Notes: a model not told the origin generated them from the letters alone. Numbered from the stretch's first letter, positions 54,467 to 63,830 are shown. The stretch: 64,000 nt of DNA from an uncultured Actinomycetaceae bacterium (GCA_902464405.1 CABQJD010000008.1:1-64000), one strand, 5' to 3'. Numbers and translations are program-made.

Positions 54467-54678
54467 TATTTCCTCTTTTTGCAAATTTTGAGAAAGGGTA
54501 GCCAACGACAAGGGCGCATAGCTCGTTCGGAGAAGTCGGCGTCGTTAGGCGATTCGCGCTCTTGAACCAATGCTGAAAATTCGCAAGCGTCTGATGGTAT
54601 TGATTCTATAGGAATAGCTGGAAATGATAGTGCTAGACATGCTGCAGTAGCTTGTGCAATAGCGGGGATTTTTTTCAT
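54466..54678 (-). CDS. Small secreted-looking peptide, possible signal peptide precursor
   Basis: The product has 70 residues. A Lys-Lys start is followed by a hydrophobic stretch (AIAQATAACLALSFPAIPI) like a signal peptide. The middle is acidic, and the tail is basic and aromatic with two cysteines (RPCRWLPFLKICKKRK; Cys57 and Cys66). ATG 54678 has GAAAGGATGAAAGA upstream. Its stop overlaps the kinase start, as is common for peptide pheromones encoded with their receptor. I recognise no family, and no AgrB-like processing enzyme is adjacent. It could also simply be a leader ORF. Confidence 0.55.
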   Translation of the reverse strand: MKKIPAIAQATAACLALSFPAIPIESIPSDACEFSALVQERESPNDADFSERAMRPCRWLPFLKICKKRK

Positions 54679-54967
54679 TCTTTCATCCTTTCATACGGAT
54701 TGCGTGGGTGTAAAGAAGCAGTGCTTTCTCAGAAAGAGCATGAGATGCAATAAAGCTTTTTAGCTGTGAAAAATGTTTTAGTTCTTCACTTAGTAAGAAT
54801 AAAACTAATCATTCTATATGTGTACCCTGATATTTGTCGGGGTATGGATATACATCTACCTTTATCAGACTTCACGATACTTATATTTTGATGTTTTCTT
54901 ATAGGTGTATACGTGATGTATGCAGTGAAAATAAAATGTACGGATGCACAGATAGAAAGGGGCAGTT
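54679..54967. promoter_or_regulatory. Divergent control region of the bacteriocin and two-component genes
   Basis: About 290 AT-rich bases between the peptide-kinase operon and the bacteriocin gene. CCCTGATATTTGTCGGGG near 54826-54843 is a short imperfect inverted repeat. I cannot choose a promoter with confidence. The GAAAGGGG at 54956-54962 is the ribosome site of the bacteriocin gene. Confidence 0.5.
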
Positions 54968-55126
54968 ATGTCTGCTGTCGCAAAAATTATCAGTATTGTC
55001 GGTAAATATGGAAGCAAGGCAGTTCACTGGTGCAAAAACAATGTAGGAACGATCCTTAATTGGATTAATGCAGGGCAAACTATTGAATGGATTGTTAATA
55101 AGATACGTCGTATTGTAGGAGTTTAA
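54968..55126 (+). CDS. Leaderless class II bacteriocin, lacticin Q / aureocin A53 type
   Basis: The product has 52 residues and no leader. It is strongly basic (five Lys, two Arg, one Glu) with three Trp. It aligns over its whole length with lacticin Q and aureocin A53: KYGSKAV at 13-19, a Trp at 21, G-x-I-L-x-W at 27-32, then NAGQTIEWIVNKI and a final I-V-G. Family members are formylated, act without a receptor and permeabilise Gram-positive membranes. A single Cys22 is unusual for this group. Ribosome site GAAAGGGG is six bases before ATG. The downstream ABC and bPH2 genes fit the known leaderless clusters. Confidence 0.9.
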   Translation: MSAVAKIISIVGKYGSKAVHWCKNNVGTILNWINAGQTIEWIVNKIRRIVGV

Positions 55127-55146
55127 TGCCCTTGTGAATGTGATGC

Positions 55147-55193
55147 GTGATTAGCTGATTTTGAAGATTGAAACAAAAGCCTCAGCTAATCAC
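55147..55193 (+). terminator. Hairpin between bacteriocin gene and export genes
   Basis: GTGATTAGCTGA (55147-55158) and TCAGCTAATCAC (55182-55193) form a perfect 12-base stem with a 23-base loop. No T-run follows. A partial terminator or processing site would leave much more bacteriocin mRNA than export mRNA. Confidence 0.6.
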
Positions 55194-55250
55194 CACACGT
55201 CGTTCCTTTACATTATTGACTCGGGATAGGAATACTAAGGAGTTGAAAAT

Positions 55251-55511
55251 ATGGGGCACTTAATACCTTTTATAACAACTGGCATGATCGTCTTATTTGT
55301 AGTCCAGTTTACTCTTGGTTTTTTGGGGCAGAAACTATGGGTACAATTCATTCTTCCTATGCTCTGGCTTGTTGCAGGAGTAATTCTTCTTATGGAAGGG
55401 AGCGTGGAAATGCCAAGAGATTTGATTATGTTTGTTATGGGATTCTTTGTTTTGATTGCGATAGCGAATCAAGGAGAAAGTCTACGCGATCGAAAATATA
55501 GAAAGCACTAA
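55251..55511 (+). CDS. Small membrane protein of the bacteriocin cluster
   Basis: The protein has 86 residues and three hydrophobic segments (about 5-26, 31-48 and 56-74), ending in a basic tail RDRKYRKH. I recognise no family. Small membrane proteins of this kind are part of lacticin Q and aureocin A53 clusters, where they support export or immunity. ATG 55251 follows AAGGAGTTGAAAAT. It is 12 bases before the permease gene. Confidence 0.75.
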   Translation: MGHLIPFITTGMIVLFVVQFTLGFLGQKLWVQFILPMLWLVAGVILLMEGSVEMPRDLIMFVMGFFVLIAIANQGESLRDRKYRKH

Positions 55512-55523
55512 GAGGAGATGGTA

Positions 55524-56222
55524 ATGCGATCGCAAATTATATATATCTGCTCATTGCGCAGCCAGCAAGTATTTTTTCTGTTGTTGAGTATTTTTGCTTG
55601 CAGCGTTTCAGTGTACTATGCGTGCAAAGCAGAAAATATGGCAGGCTTTGCTCACCTTCTTGATGCAATCCCTATGTTTGTAGGTGGCGCTGGATCAATT
55701 GGGATTGCAGGGATTTATTCGGCAGGATCTTTCAACTATCATTTAGTACGTTATCCTCGAAAAGTTCAGGTTATGGCTCAGAGTATACTAGCCTATACTT
55801 TTCTGGCATTAGCTAGCATGGCTCTTCTTTTTACGCTATGCGCAGCTGTCAGTATCAGTATCGGTATACCTTACGGATATCAATTTGATTATTCTTCGCT
55901 TATGTATGCCTTTTTGAAATTTATGCTGCTGGTATTCCTCTTTTCGCTAATGGGGGCAGTTTTGGGATTTTTTGGTAGGAGCGTGGCGCTTTCTCTTTTT
56001 ACTTATATGGGAATTGTGTGGTTTTTGCCGATTATTGCAGCATTCTTGGCGATTATTACAGAAACGTTGAGTGAATTTATGACCCAGCATACGGTGCCAT
56101 TCCTTGCAGTTGCACTAGCAAAGGGTGATACTGGGGGCTTTTTATCTGCCTTAGCAGAATTTGGATTATGGGTAGCAGTAGCTTTTGTTGCTGGCTATTA
56201 CCGATTAAGGAGTGATAAATAG
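55524..56222 (+). CDS. ABC-2 type permease, bacteriocin export or immunity
   Basis: The protein has 232 residues from ATG 55524 (six bases after AGAGGAG; ATG 55518 is too close). Six membrane segments fill the protein and the GIAGIYSAGSFNYHLVRYPRKV region resembles ABC-2 permeases. It pairs with the ATPase encoded next; the TAG stop shares its last base with that GTG. In lacticin Q-type clusters such a pair both exports the peptide and protects the cell. Confidence 0.8.
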   Translation: MRSQIIYICSLRSQQVFFLLLSIFACSVSVYYACKAENMAGFAHLLDAIPMFVGGAGSIGIAGIYSAGSFNYHLVRYPRKVQVMAQSILAYTFLALASMALLFTLCAAVSISIGIPYGYQFDYSSLMYAFLKFMLLVFLFSLMGAVLGFFGRSVALSLFTYMGIVWFLPIIAAFLAIITETLSEFMTQHTVPFLAVALAKGDTGGFLSALAEFGLWVAVAFVAGYYRLRSDK

Positions 56223-57142
56223 TGGATGCGCTGAGTGTATGTGATGTTAGTAAAGCGTATGGGCGTCATCTAGCTTTGAACCATGTGTCTTTTAATGTTC
56301 CTTCAGGATCTATTACGGCGCTCTTGGGTCCAAATGGTGCAGGAAAAAGTTCACTTATGAGAATTATCTGTGGTATTTCCGAGCCGTCGTCTGGCGGTAT
56401 TTTGCTTGGCGGAGAACGCTTACAGCAATTACCAACTCCTGTTTCCTATATTGGTGCTCTGCTGAACTCGGATTGGCTTGATACGCGTTTGACCTGTGAG
56501 CAGATAATGAGAGTGCAGGCTCATCTGCTCCGCATCCGAGATATTCCTGTTACTGTGGAATATTTGCTGGGTAAAGTAGGTCTGGCAGATTCGCAGAAAA
56601 AGAAAGTCAAGCACCTTTCTCTTGGAATGCGCCAGCGTCTTGCATTAGCAGTGGCGATGTTGGGAGAGCCAAAGGTTCTTATACTTGACGAGCCAGTCAA
56701 TGGGCTTGATCCTCAAGGTGTTAGATGGCTTCGGCTTCTTTTGCATGATTTTAAGGATCGGGGAGGGACGATTCTTATTTCTTCGCACCTTATAGCTGAA
56801 GTTCAGCTTATTGCAACTGATGTAGTCGTCATCAATCAAGGGAGTATAAAGTTCAGCGGAAAAATTGAAGATATTCAGTTTAGTAGCACCGCAACTCAAT
56901 TTGAGTGTTTGCATATCCAAGATCTAGAAACTTTCGTTTCGTATCTTCATCAAGATTATCCTAGCGTTCACTTCGTTAGAGAAGAGGAATCCTATATTGC
57001 ATACGGAATAAATCCAGAAACAATTTTTAGTGCTGCTTCTCATCGTGGTGTGGTTTTGAAAAAATTACTCGAAAGAAAACCGTCTTTAGAAGATATGTAT
57101 TTTGGAATTATCGAAGATAATAAAGAAAACATTGTGAAATGA
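56222..57142 (+). CDS. ABC transporter ATPase, bacteriocin export or immunity
   Basis: The protein has 306 residues and starts at GTG 56222. Walker A LLGPNGAGKSS, signature LSLGMRQRLALA, Walker B VLILDEPVNGLDP and the switch His in ISSHLI are intact. It is of the CcmA/BcrA drug-and-peptide-resistance type, and the 80-residue C-terminus is variable. It energises the preceding permease. Its stop overlaps the ATG of the first bPH2 protein (ATGA). Confidence 0.9.
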   Translation: MDALSVCDVSKAYGRHLALNHVSFNVPSGSITALLGPNGAGKSSLMRIICGISEPSSGGILLGGERLQQLPTPVSYIGALLNSDWLDTRLTCEQIMRVQAHLLRIRDIPVTVEYLLGKVGLADSQKKKVKHLSLGMRQRLALAVAMLGEPKVLILDEPVNGLDPQGVRWLRLLLHDFKDRGGTILISSHLIAEVQLIATDVVVINQGSIKFSGKIEDIQFSSTATQFECLHIQDLETFVSYLHQDYPSVHFVREEESYIAYGINPETIFSAASHRGVVLKKLLERKPSLEDMYFGIIEDNKENIVK

Positions 57143-57597
57143 AATATGCGTACACATTACCTGAAAATCTAAGGCGCAGAGAATTTGCCATGAGTCTTTT
57201 CAGCTATGTGTTTTTCTCGGCGGCTGTGTCTATTTTTTCCGTATGGGTGATAGATACATATTTCTGGTTCCATATTGTGCTTTTTCTTATTGCGATTGCG
57301 GCAATAACGATAGTAGATATTGGAGTATTCCTGCCGAGAAAAATTATGTATACGCAAATTGAGCTGACTGAGCGAAATCTTATAATTCGTAAAGGGAAAA
57401 GTTGGAGGAAAGTAACCTATATTCCGCTAGAGCGTATTAATACTATTTCTTTTTCGCAATCCTTGATTTCGAAAGTCTACGACCATGCAAAGGTAGTGAT
57501 TAACGCTCCCACTATGCGCATAGATATTCCAATTCTTGCCTATTCTGATGCTAGGCAGCTTATAAAGGCAGTATGCAATGCAAGAGAAAATTTATGA
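57139..57597 (+). CDS. bPH2-domain membrane protein (YdbS-like), probable immunity/export factor
   Basis: The protein has 152 residues. Two membrane segments (about 20-60) are followed by one bPH2 domain (KIMYTQIELTERNLIIRKGKSWRKVTYIPLERINTISFSQSLISKVY). Such domains occur in the LnqC/LnqD and Auc proteins of leaderless bacteriocin clusters, where they are needed for secretion and self-protection; I state this from memory of those clusters. It overlaps the following bPH2 gene by 20 bases. Confidence 0.82.
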   Translation: MKYAYTLPENLRRREFAMSLFSYVFFSAAVSIFSVWVIDTYFWFHIVLFLIAIAAITIVDIGVFLPRKIMYTQIELTERNLIIRKGKSWRKVTYIPLERINTISFSQSLISKVYDHAKVVINAPTMRIDIPILAYSDARQLIKAVCNARENL

Positions 57598-59041
57598 AGA
57601 TATTAAAAATTCTCCTTGGCTAATCGTGATGAGATTTTTTCAGGCGATGAAAACTAGTTGGGTAGTTGTGGGGGCATTGCTGGCGCTTTATCCTCTAGTG
57701 CACGAATATGCGCATTTTTGGCTATGCGTGTTTTTTGCTTATTACGCATGGACGCGTATCTACGTTGTTTTTTATGATTGGATTGCGTGGCGATATAGAG
57801 TCAGTTCTGAAGGAATTACTGCTAGGAGTGGTATTTTTTCGCGCACAACTCAATTTATTGCATGGAGAGATGTTGTTTCGATTGCATCAAAATTTACTCC
57901 TATTATGCAATGGAAATATTTAACGAATGTAATAATCACGCCGCAGGGAGCTGGAGAAAATGCTATTGAGCTATTTGCCATTAAAAATGATGAAGCTGCT
58001 CGCATAAATACGTATTTTTCATTTTTCAAGAGGAGTGAATATAAGCAATTCGATGCTACTAGTAAAATCTCATCTGTATCTCATTCAGATCTTTCCTTGT
58101 CGGTTATGCCAGTTTCGAGAAATGTAAATGCGCTAAAAGTAAGAATTAAGGAGTTGCGCTTCACTGATTGCTTTTTTCTTGCATTATCCAAGCTGACTTT
58201 TCTTTCGGCTATACCTATGAGTTATGGGATTTTTAACGTACTCAGTCGGAATCAAGGCTATTCAGATGATATTTTTGTGCTGATAAAAGATTTTCTTACT
58301 TTTGATTTCTACAGCAGATTATATATTGCATGTGCAGTGATATGTATTGCTCTTATAATCGGATCATTGATTGTATGGATTACATATGGGAATTCTTTGA
58401 CAGACGTATATGAAAATAGCGTTAAATATACATCTGGCATTTTTACTCAAACTGAGCAAGAAATCCCTATTTCATCTATTGAGACGATTAAAGTACGACA
58501 GAATCTTTTGATGCGATTGCTCAAAAGGAACTACATTGCTGTATACGGCGTGAGTGCACATATGCAAGAAGCATTTTCTGGAGTTATTGCGCATTTTGCT
58601 AAAGAAAAAGATGCAGAGAAAATTTTGCAGCAGTTTGGTATAGAAATTCCGAACTATGCGGATCTTTCTCGGCGTAGATATTCGCTAGCAGCATTGTGTA
58701 TAGCTGCTGGGGCAGGAATATGCGCATTTTTAATGCATACGGTATTTTTTGTACCAATAATTATTTTCTGTATAGCGATTTTTCTTTTTTCGTATTGTAT
58801 GTATTACAGAAAAACTACGAAAAATTGCCGATGGGATATAGTGTGTAAATCTTTTTTAGGCACAGAAAGTTTGTTTTTAAGAAAAGATACTATCTATCCC
58901 TTATCGCAATACGAACTTAAAGTACATAAGAAAATTCTTATGCGCTATGAAGTAGTTCGGTATCTCGGGAAAATTGGGCATCGAAGAATTGTTTTAGCTC
59001 CATACGTATCAGCGTGTGATTTGCCGTGGCGCAGAAGATAG
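57578..59041 (+). CDS. Multi-bPH2 membrane protein (YdbT-like), probable immunity/export factor
   Basis: The protein has 487 residues with three pairs of membrane segments, each followed by a bPH2 domain: about residues 65-150 (WRYRVSSEGITARSGIFSRTTQFIAWRDV), 270-350 (NSVKYTSGIFTQTEQEIPISSIETIKV) and near 410-480. The layout is that of YdbT. It forms a pair with the preceding YdbS-like protein, as in Bacillus where the pair gives resistance to a membrane-active peptide. Here it closes the bacteriocin operon. The 3' end lies 108 bases before uvrB. Confidence 0.82.
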   Translation: MQEKIYEDIKNSPWLIVMRFFQAMKTSWVVVGALLALYPLVHEYAHFWLCVFFAYYAWTRIYVVFYDWIAWRYRVSSEGITARSGIFSRTTQFIAWRDVVSIASKFTPIMQWKYLTNVIITPQGAGENAIELFAIKNDEAARINTYFSFFKRSEYKQFDATSKISSVSHSDLSLSVMPVSRNVNALKVRIKELRFTDCFFLALSKLTFLSAIPMSYGIFNVLSRNQGYSDDIFVLIKDFLTFDFYSRLYIACAVICIALIIGSLIVWITYGNSLTDVYENSVKYTSGIFTQTEQEIPISSIETIKVRQNLLMRLLKRNYIAVYGVSAHMQEAFSGVIAHFAKEKDAEKILQQFGIEIPNYADLSRRRYSLAALCIAAGAGICAFLMHTVFFVPIIIFCIAIFLFSYCMYYRKTTKNCRWDIVCKSFLGTESLFLRKDTIYPLSQYELKVHKKILMRYEVVRYLGKIGHRRIVLAPYVSACDLPWRRR

Positions 59042-59103
59042 CGTGATGCTATGCTGAAGTTCTTGTAATGATAAGAACAAAAACCTAGCTATTAGCTTGA
59101 TTG

Positions 59104-59126
59104 GAAGCTTCTTGATCAGAAGCTTC
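59104..59126 (+). terminator. Hairpin after the bacteriocin operon
   Basis: GAAGCTTCT and AGAAGCTTC form a 9-base stem with loop TGATC, 63 bases after the last bacteriocin gene and 24 bases before uvrB. No T-run follows, so termination is only possible. Confidence 0.45.
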
Positions 59127-59149
59127 TTAAGCGAAAACTGAGTGCAAAA

Positions 59150-61246
59150 ATGCGTGAACTATCAGATCTTGTGCGCGCTGAGGCGCCTTTTGAAGTAATC
59201 TCAGACTACGTTCCTTCTGGCGATCAGCCGCAGGCTATTGCGGAGCTTGCACAAAGGATCAATGACGGCGAAAAAGATATCGTGTTGCTCGGAGCCACTG
59301 GCACGGGTAAATCGGCGACGACAGCCTGGCTTATCGAGCAGGTGCAGCGCCCTACGCTTATTTTGGAGCCGAATAAAACTCTCGCAGCACAGATGGCAGC
59401 AGAGTTTCGAGAGTTACTCCCAAAGAACGCTGTTGAATATTTTGTTTCTTATTATGATTACTACCAGCCAGAGGCGTACGTGCCGCAGACGGATACTTTT
59501 ATAGAAAAAGATAGTTCAATCAACGATGAAGTGGAACGATTGCGTCATTCAGCTACCAACTCCCTCCTCACACGGCGAGACACCGTAGTGGTGGCAAGTG
59601 TGAGCTGTATATACGGCTTGGGCACGCCCGAAGAATATGTTGATCGTATGGTACGGCTCGAATTCGGGCAGATCATTGAGCGTGACGATCTTTTGCGCAA
59701 GTTTGTTGCGATGCAGTATTCCCGTAACGATATGGCTTTTACTCGCGGCACTTTCCGAGTGCGAGGCGATACGGTAGACATTATCCCCGTCTATGAAGAG
59801 CTGGCAATTCGTATCGAATTTTTCGGTGACGAAATTGATTCGCTGAGTTTGCTCCACCCGCTCACAGGAGAGGTGATTCGAGAAACAGATCATGCTCACG
59901 TTTTTCCTGCATCGCACTATGTGGCAGGGCCTGAGCGCATGGCACGCGCACTGGCAGGAATAGAAGATGAACTGCAGGAACGCCTCGATTATTTCCGCAG
60001 CCGCGATAAACTTCTTGAAGCTCAGCGTTTGGAAATGCGCACCACCTTTGATCTAGAGATGATGCGCAATGTGGGGATATGCGCTGGAATCGAAAATTAT
60101 TCTCGCCATATCGACGGGCGTGCCCCAGGTACGCCGCCGCACACGCTTCTCGATTATTTTCCTGAAGATTTTCTCCTTATTATTGATGAATCGCACGTGA
60201 CGGTGCCGCAGATTGGTGCTATGTATGAGGGAGACTCCAGCAGAAAGCGAACTCTCGTAGAATATGGTTTTCGATTGCCTAGTGCGCTCGACAATCGCCC
60301 CTTAAAATGGGAAGAATTTCTGGAAAGAATCGGGCAGACCGTTTATTTATCAGCTACTCCTGGTAAATATGAGCTCAGTAAGAGTGATGGCGTAGTAGAG
60401 CAAATTATTCGCCCGACCGGGCTCGTTGATCCACGCGTTATTGTGAAGCCGACCGAGGGGCAGATCGACGATCTTCTGGAGCAAGTGCGCGTGCGCGTGG
60501 AGCGTGACGAGCGGATCCTCGTCACCACCCTCACCAAGAAAATGGCAGAAGATCTCACCGAGTATATGAATGAACGCGGTGTGCGTGTGGAATATCTGCA
60601 TAGTGATGTAGATACCTTGCGGCGTGTGGAATTACTTCGTGAGCTGCGGCTTGGCAAATTTGATGTGCTCGTCGGCATTAACTTGCTGCGCGAAGGCTTA
60701 GACCTGCCCGAAGTTTCTTTAGTAGCAATTCTTGACGCCGATAAGCAGGGTTTTTTGAGAAGCACAACTTCTCTTATTCAGACGATTGGACGAGCAGCGC
60801 GCAACGTGAGCGGCGAAGTGCATATGTATGCCGACAGCGTCACTCCTAATATGAGCCAAGCGATTGAGGAGACGAACCGACGGCGTGAGAAACAGATTAA
60901 ATATAATACCGAGCATGGAATAGATCCACAGCCACTGAGAAAGAAAATTGCTGACGTCACCGATATGCTTGTGCGTGAAGATATCGGTACTGAAGAACTC
61001 CTTGAGGGCGGATACCGCAAGGGAGCTAGATATGCGGGAGCAGGAAATGAGCTTGGCGCCTCTGGCAGTGCCCATATATCTCTACCGCACGCTGCGTATG
61101 ACGGGCAGGAAATCGGCGATTTACTGCGCGATCTCACAGCACAGATGCATGCAGCAGCTGAGCAGCTTCAATTTGAGCTTGCCGCTCGTTTGCGAGATGA
61201 AATCGCAGATGTGAAACGCGAACTGCGCGCTATTGCTGGGAAATAG
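59150..61246 (+). CDS. uvrB: Excinuclease ABC subunit B
   Basis: The protein has 698 residues. UvrB verifies DNA damage found by UvrA and hands it to UvrC. The helicase motifs are intact: [15 protein letters not shown] (Walker A), the beta-hairpin [23 protein letters not shown] and QTIGRAARN. The C-terminal UvrB/UvrC contact motif ([28 protein letters not shown]) ends the protein. It belongs after coaE in the ancestral order; the bacteriocin cluster separates the two. Confidence 0.96.
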   Translation: MRELSDLVRAEAPFEVISDYVPSGDQPQAIAELAQRINDGEKDIVLLGATGTGKSATTAWLIEQVQRPTLILEPNKTLAAQMAAEFRELLPKNAVEYFVSYYDYYQPEAYVPQTDTFIEKDSSINDEVERLRHSATNSLLTRRDTVVVASVSCIYGLGTPEEYVDRMVRLEFGQIIERDDLLRKFVAMQYSRNDMAFTRGTFRVRGDTVDIIPVYEELAIRIEFFGDEIDSLSLLHPLTGEVIRETDHAHVFPASHYVAGPERMARALAGIEDELQERLDYFRSRDKLLEAQRLEMRTTFDLEMMRNVGICAGIENYSRHIDGRAPGTPPHTLLDYFPEDFLLIIDESHVTVPQIGAMYEGDSSRKRTLVEYGFRLPSALDNRPLKWEEFLERIGQTVYLSATPGKYELSKSDGVVEQIIRPTGLVDPRVIVKPTEGQIDDLLEQVRVRVERDERILVTTLTKKMAEDLTEYMNERGVRVEYLHSDVDTLRRVELLRELRLGKFDVLVGINLLREGLDLPEVSLVAILDADKQGFLRSTTSLIQTIGRAARNVSGEVHMYADSVTPNMSQAIEETNRRREKQIKYNTEHGIDPQPLRKKIADVTDMLVREDIGTEELLEGGYRKGARYAGAGNELGASGSAHISLPHAAYDGQEIGDLLRDLTAQMHAAAEQLQFELAARLRDEIADVKRELRAIAGK

Positions 61247-61437
61247 TAAGCGTGTGCATTATGTGCAGTCTTTTCAAATTGGCAATATATACCGCATTAA
61301 AATACAGCTCTGCGTGCACTTGATATTTCTTTTGTATGGAAGTGCGGAGATTTTACGGGAAAATACCTGCGAGGCGAACTACAATATGTACTGATGCATA
61401 ACGTGCATGCTGTGGAGAAAAATTGAGAGGGGTAGCA

Positions 61438-62475
61438 GTGGCAATGAGTACTGATCCGCGCACGACGATTCTTGTGGCTGGGGGAGCTGGATATATTGGT
61501 ACACACACGCTTATTTGCTTGTATAAAGCAGGATATAAGGCAGTGTGTGTTGATAACCTTGCAAATTCAAGTCGCGAAGCTCTTGTGCGTACTGGAGAGA
61601 TTATCGGGGAAGAGATCCCTTTTTATGAACTTGATATTCGCGATACTGATGCCCTTAATGAAGTATTTGATAATCATCAGATTGATGGGGTTATCAACTT
61701 TGCAGGGCTTAAAGCTGTGGGCGAGAGTGTAAGCATTCCAGTTGAGTATTACGATGATAATATCAACACGACGCTTTCTCTTATTCGAGCAATGAAAGCC
61801 CACGATTGCCATGTGATGATTTTCAGCTCATCAGCCACTGTGTATGGTATGGATAATGAATCGCCGCTCACAGAAGATATGCCGACGTCTGCCACGAATC
61901 CATATGGGTGGACGAAAGTGATGAATGAGCAAATTTTACGCGATGTAGCTGCTGCAGATCCAGAGTTTTCCGTTGTACTTCTTCGCTATTTCAATCCTAT
62001 TGGTGCTCATGAAAGTGGGCGTATTGGTGAAAATCCGAAAGGAATCCCTAATAACCTTATGCCGTATATTACTCAAGTTGCCGTTGGTAAGCTCGAAAAG
62101 CTCCACATTTTTGGCAACGATTACCCAACTCCTGACGGTACTGGTGTTCGCGATTATATTCACGTGATGGATCTTGGAGAGGGGCATGTACAAGCGATTG
62201 ATTATGCCGTGCAGCATAAGGGAGCTATTGCAATCAATCTCGGCACGTCCCAAGGAATTTCGGTGCTCGATCTGGTGCATGCATTTGAAAAGAATAACGG
62301 TGTAGAAATTCCGTACGTGATTGATCCTCGCCGCCCGGGTGATATTGCAACGGTTTATGCTGATGCTTCTCGTGCCTATGAATTGCTTGGTTGGTCTGCT
62401 AAGCATGATGTCAATGATATGGTGCGCGATTCATGGATGTGGCAGAGCAATAATCCGCGTGGATATGAGGAATAA
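61438..62475 (+). CDS. galE: UDP-glucose 4-epimerase
   Basis: The protein has 345 residues from GTG 61438 (after GAGAGGGGTAGCA); ATG 61444 is possible. It interconverts UDP-glucose and UDP-galactose with bound NAD. The N-terminal glycine motif GGAGYIGTHT, NSSREAL, FAGLKAVGES, the catalytic SSATVYG and Tyr in NPYGWTKVMNEQ are all present. Length matches the family. The glutamine synthetase gene starts immediately at its stop. Confidence 0.94.
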   Translation: MAMSTDPRTTILVAGGAGYIGTHTLICLYKAGYKAVCVDNLANSSREALVRTGEIIGEEIPFYELDIRDTDALNEVFDNHQIDGVINFAGLKAVGESVSIPVEYYDDNINTTLSLIRAMKAHDCHVMIFSSSATVYGMDNESPLTEDMPTSATNPYGWTKVMNEQILRDVAAADPEFSVVLLRYFNPIGAHESGRIGENPKGIPNNLMPYITQVAVGKLEKLHIFGNDYPTPDGTGVRDYIHVMDLGEGHVQAIDYAVQHKGAIAINLGTSQGISVLDLVHAFEKNNGVEIPYVIDPRRPGDIATVYADASRAYELLGWSAKHDVNDMVRDSWMWQSNNPRGYEE

Positions 62476-63813
62476 ATGGATAGGCAAGAAGAGCATGTCT
62501 TGCGTGCAATTCAGGATCACGATGTGCGTTTTGTGCGTTTATGGTTCACAGATGTTTCAGGAACGCTCAAAGCTGTAGCAATTCCTCCAGCAGAGCTTGA
62601 AGGAGCTTTTAATACGGGAATTGGATTTGATGGTTCTGCTATCCAAGGGCTGACTCGTGTACACGAATCGGATATGGTAATTTTCCCTGATGCCTCCACA
62701 TTCCGTATTCTGCCGTGGTCGGAGGCGGATTCTATAGAAGCACGCATGATTTGCGGTATCTATACGCCAGAGAGGGAGCCTGCTCGTTCAGATCCTCGAG
62801 CCGTTCTGCGCCGTGCCACAGAGCGTGCGGCAGATATGGGATTCACTTTTTACGTTCACCCAGAAATTGAGTTCTATCTCTTCGAACCTGGCAATGATCC
62901 AGCTGTAGATCCTGTGCCAATCGATAACGGCGCATATTTCGACAATGTTTCTCGCTCTCGCGCTCGCCATTTTCGTACGAAAGCGATTAAGACTCTCGAA
63001 GATCTTGGCATTTCTGTAGAGTTTTCCCACCACGAAGCAGGGCCTGGGCAAAACGAAATTGATTTGCGCGTCTGCGATGCTTTAGCTATGGCAGACGATG
63101 TGATGACGTTCCGTGTAGTCATCGATCAGGTTGCCTTGCATGAAGGTGTTCAGGCGTCTTTTATGCCAAAACCGCTTATTTCCCATCCAGGCAATGGTAT
63201 GCATACGCATTTTTCCCTCTTCGAGGGCGAACGTAATGCTTTTTTTGATGCTACAGGTGAATATCGGCTTTCTGATACTGCGCGTCAGTTCGTGGCAGGT
63301 TTACTTCACCATGCGCGCGAAATTACTGCAGTGACGAATCAGCACGTCAATTCCTATAAACGCTTATGGGCAGGGTTTGAAGCTCCCTCTCGTGTGGCGT
63401 GGGGGAAAAATAACCAAAGTGCACTGATCCGTGTGCCATCGATCAGCGTGGATAAGCCGCGAAGTGCTCGTATTGAATATCGAGCGATGGACTCTGCCGC
63501 CAATCCTTATCTTGCCTATGCGGTAATTTTGAATGCGGGGCTTGAAGGCATCGAGCAAGGATATGATTTGCCAGAGCCTATTGAATCTGACGTTGCCGAT
63601 TTGAGCGATCTTGAGCTTTCCTCGCTTGGAGTTCAGTCGTTGCCGAGTTCACTCCATGAAGCTCTTACTGAAATGAAGAAAAGTGAGCTTGTTGCTTCCA
63701 CACTGGGTGAAGATGCATTCGATTATTTTCTGCGTAATAAGCAGCATGAGTGGGAGCAATACCGCTATCAAGTTACTCCGTTTGAGCGTAGTAAATTCAT
63801 GGGTTGGCACTGA
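62476..63813 (+). CDS. glnA: Glutamine synthetase, GlnA2-like type I
   Basis: The protein has 445 residues, shorter than main GlnA (about 475). It makes glutamine from glutamate and ammonia. The beta-grasp VRFVRLWFTDVSGTLKA, FDGSAI, YVHPEIEFYLFE, GPGQNEIDL, NGMHTHFSLF, and NSYKRLWAGFEAPSRVAWGKNNQSALIRVP are intact. Length and N-terminus fit the actinobacterial GlnA2 branch. A Tyr at about 363 in GYDLPEP occupies the region of the adenylylated Tyr of GSI-beta, and glnE follows at once. Whether it is adenylylated is not known. Confidence 0.9.
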   Translation: MDRQEEHVLRAIQDHDVRFVRLWFTDVSGTLKAVAIPPAELEGAFNTGIGFDGSAIQGLTRVHESDMVIFPDASTFRILPWSEADSIEARMICGIYTPEREPARSDPRAVLRRATERAADMGFTFYVHPEIEFYLFEPGNDPAVDPVPIDNGAYFDNVSRSRARHFRTKAIKTLEDLGISVEFSHHEAGPGQNEIDLRVCDALAMADDVMTFRVVIDQVALHEGVQASFMPKPLISHPGNGMHTHFSLFEGERNAFFDATGEYRLSDTARQFVAGLLHHAREITAVTNQHVNSYKRLWAGFEAPSRVAWGKNNQSALIRVPSISVDKPRSARIEYRAMDSAANPYLAYAVILNAGLEGIEQGYDLPEPIESDVADLSDLELSSLGVQSLPSSLHEALTEMKKSELVASTLGEDAFDYFLRNKQHEWEQYRYQVTPFERSKFMGWH

Positions 63814-63830
63814 TTCTTTGAGGCGTATAC

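Noticed and set aside
54834..55046. A 70-codon open frame overlapping the bacteriocin gene
   Set aside because: It is in another frame, has no ribosome site and no meaningful composition, while the bacteriocin frame has a good ribosome site and strong family resemblance.
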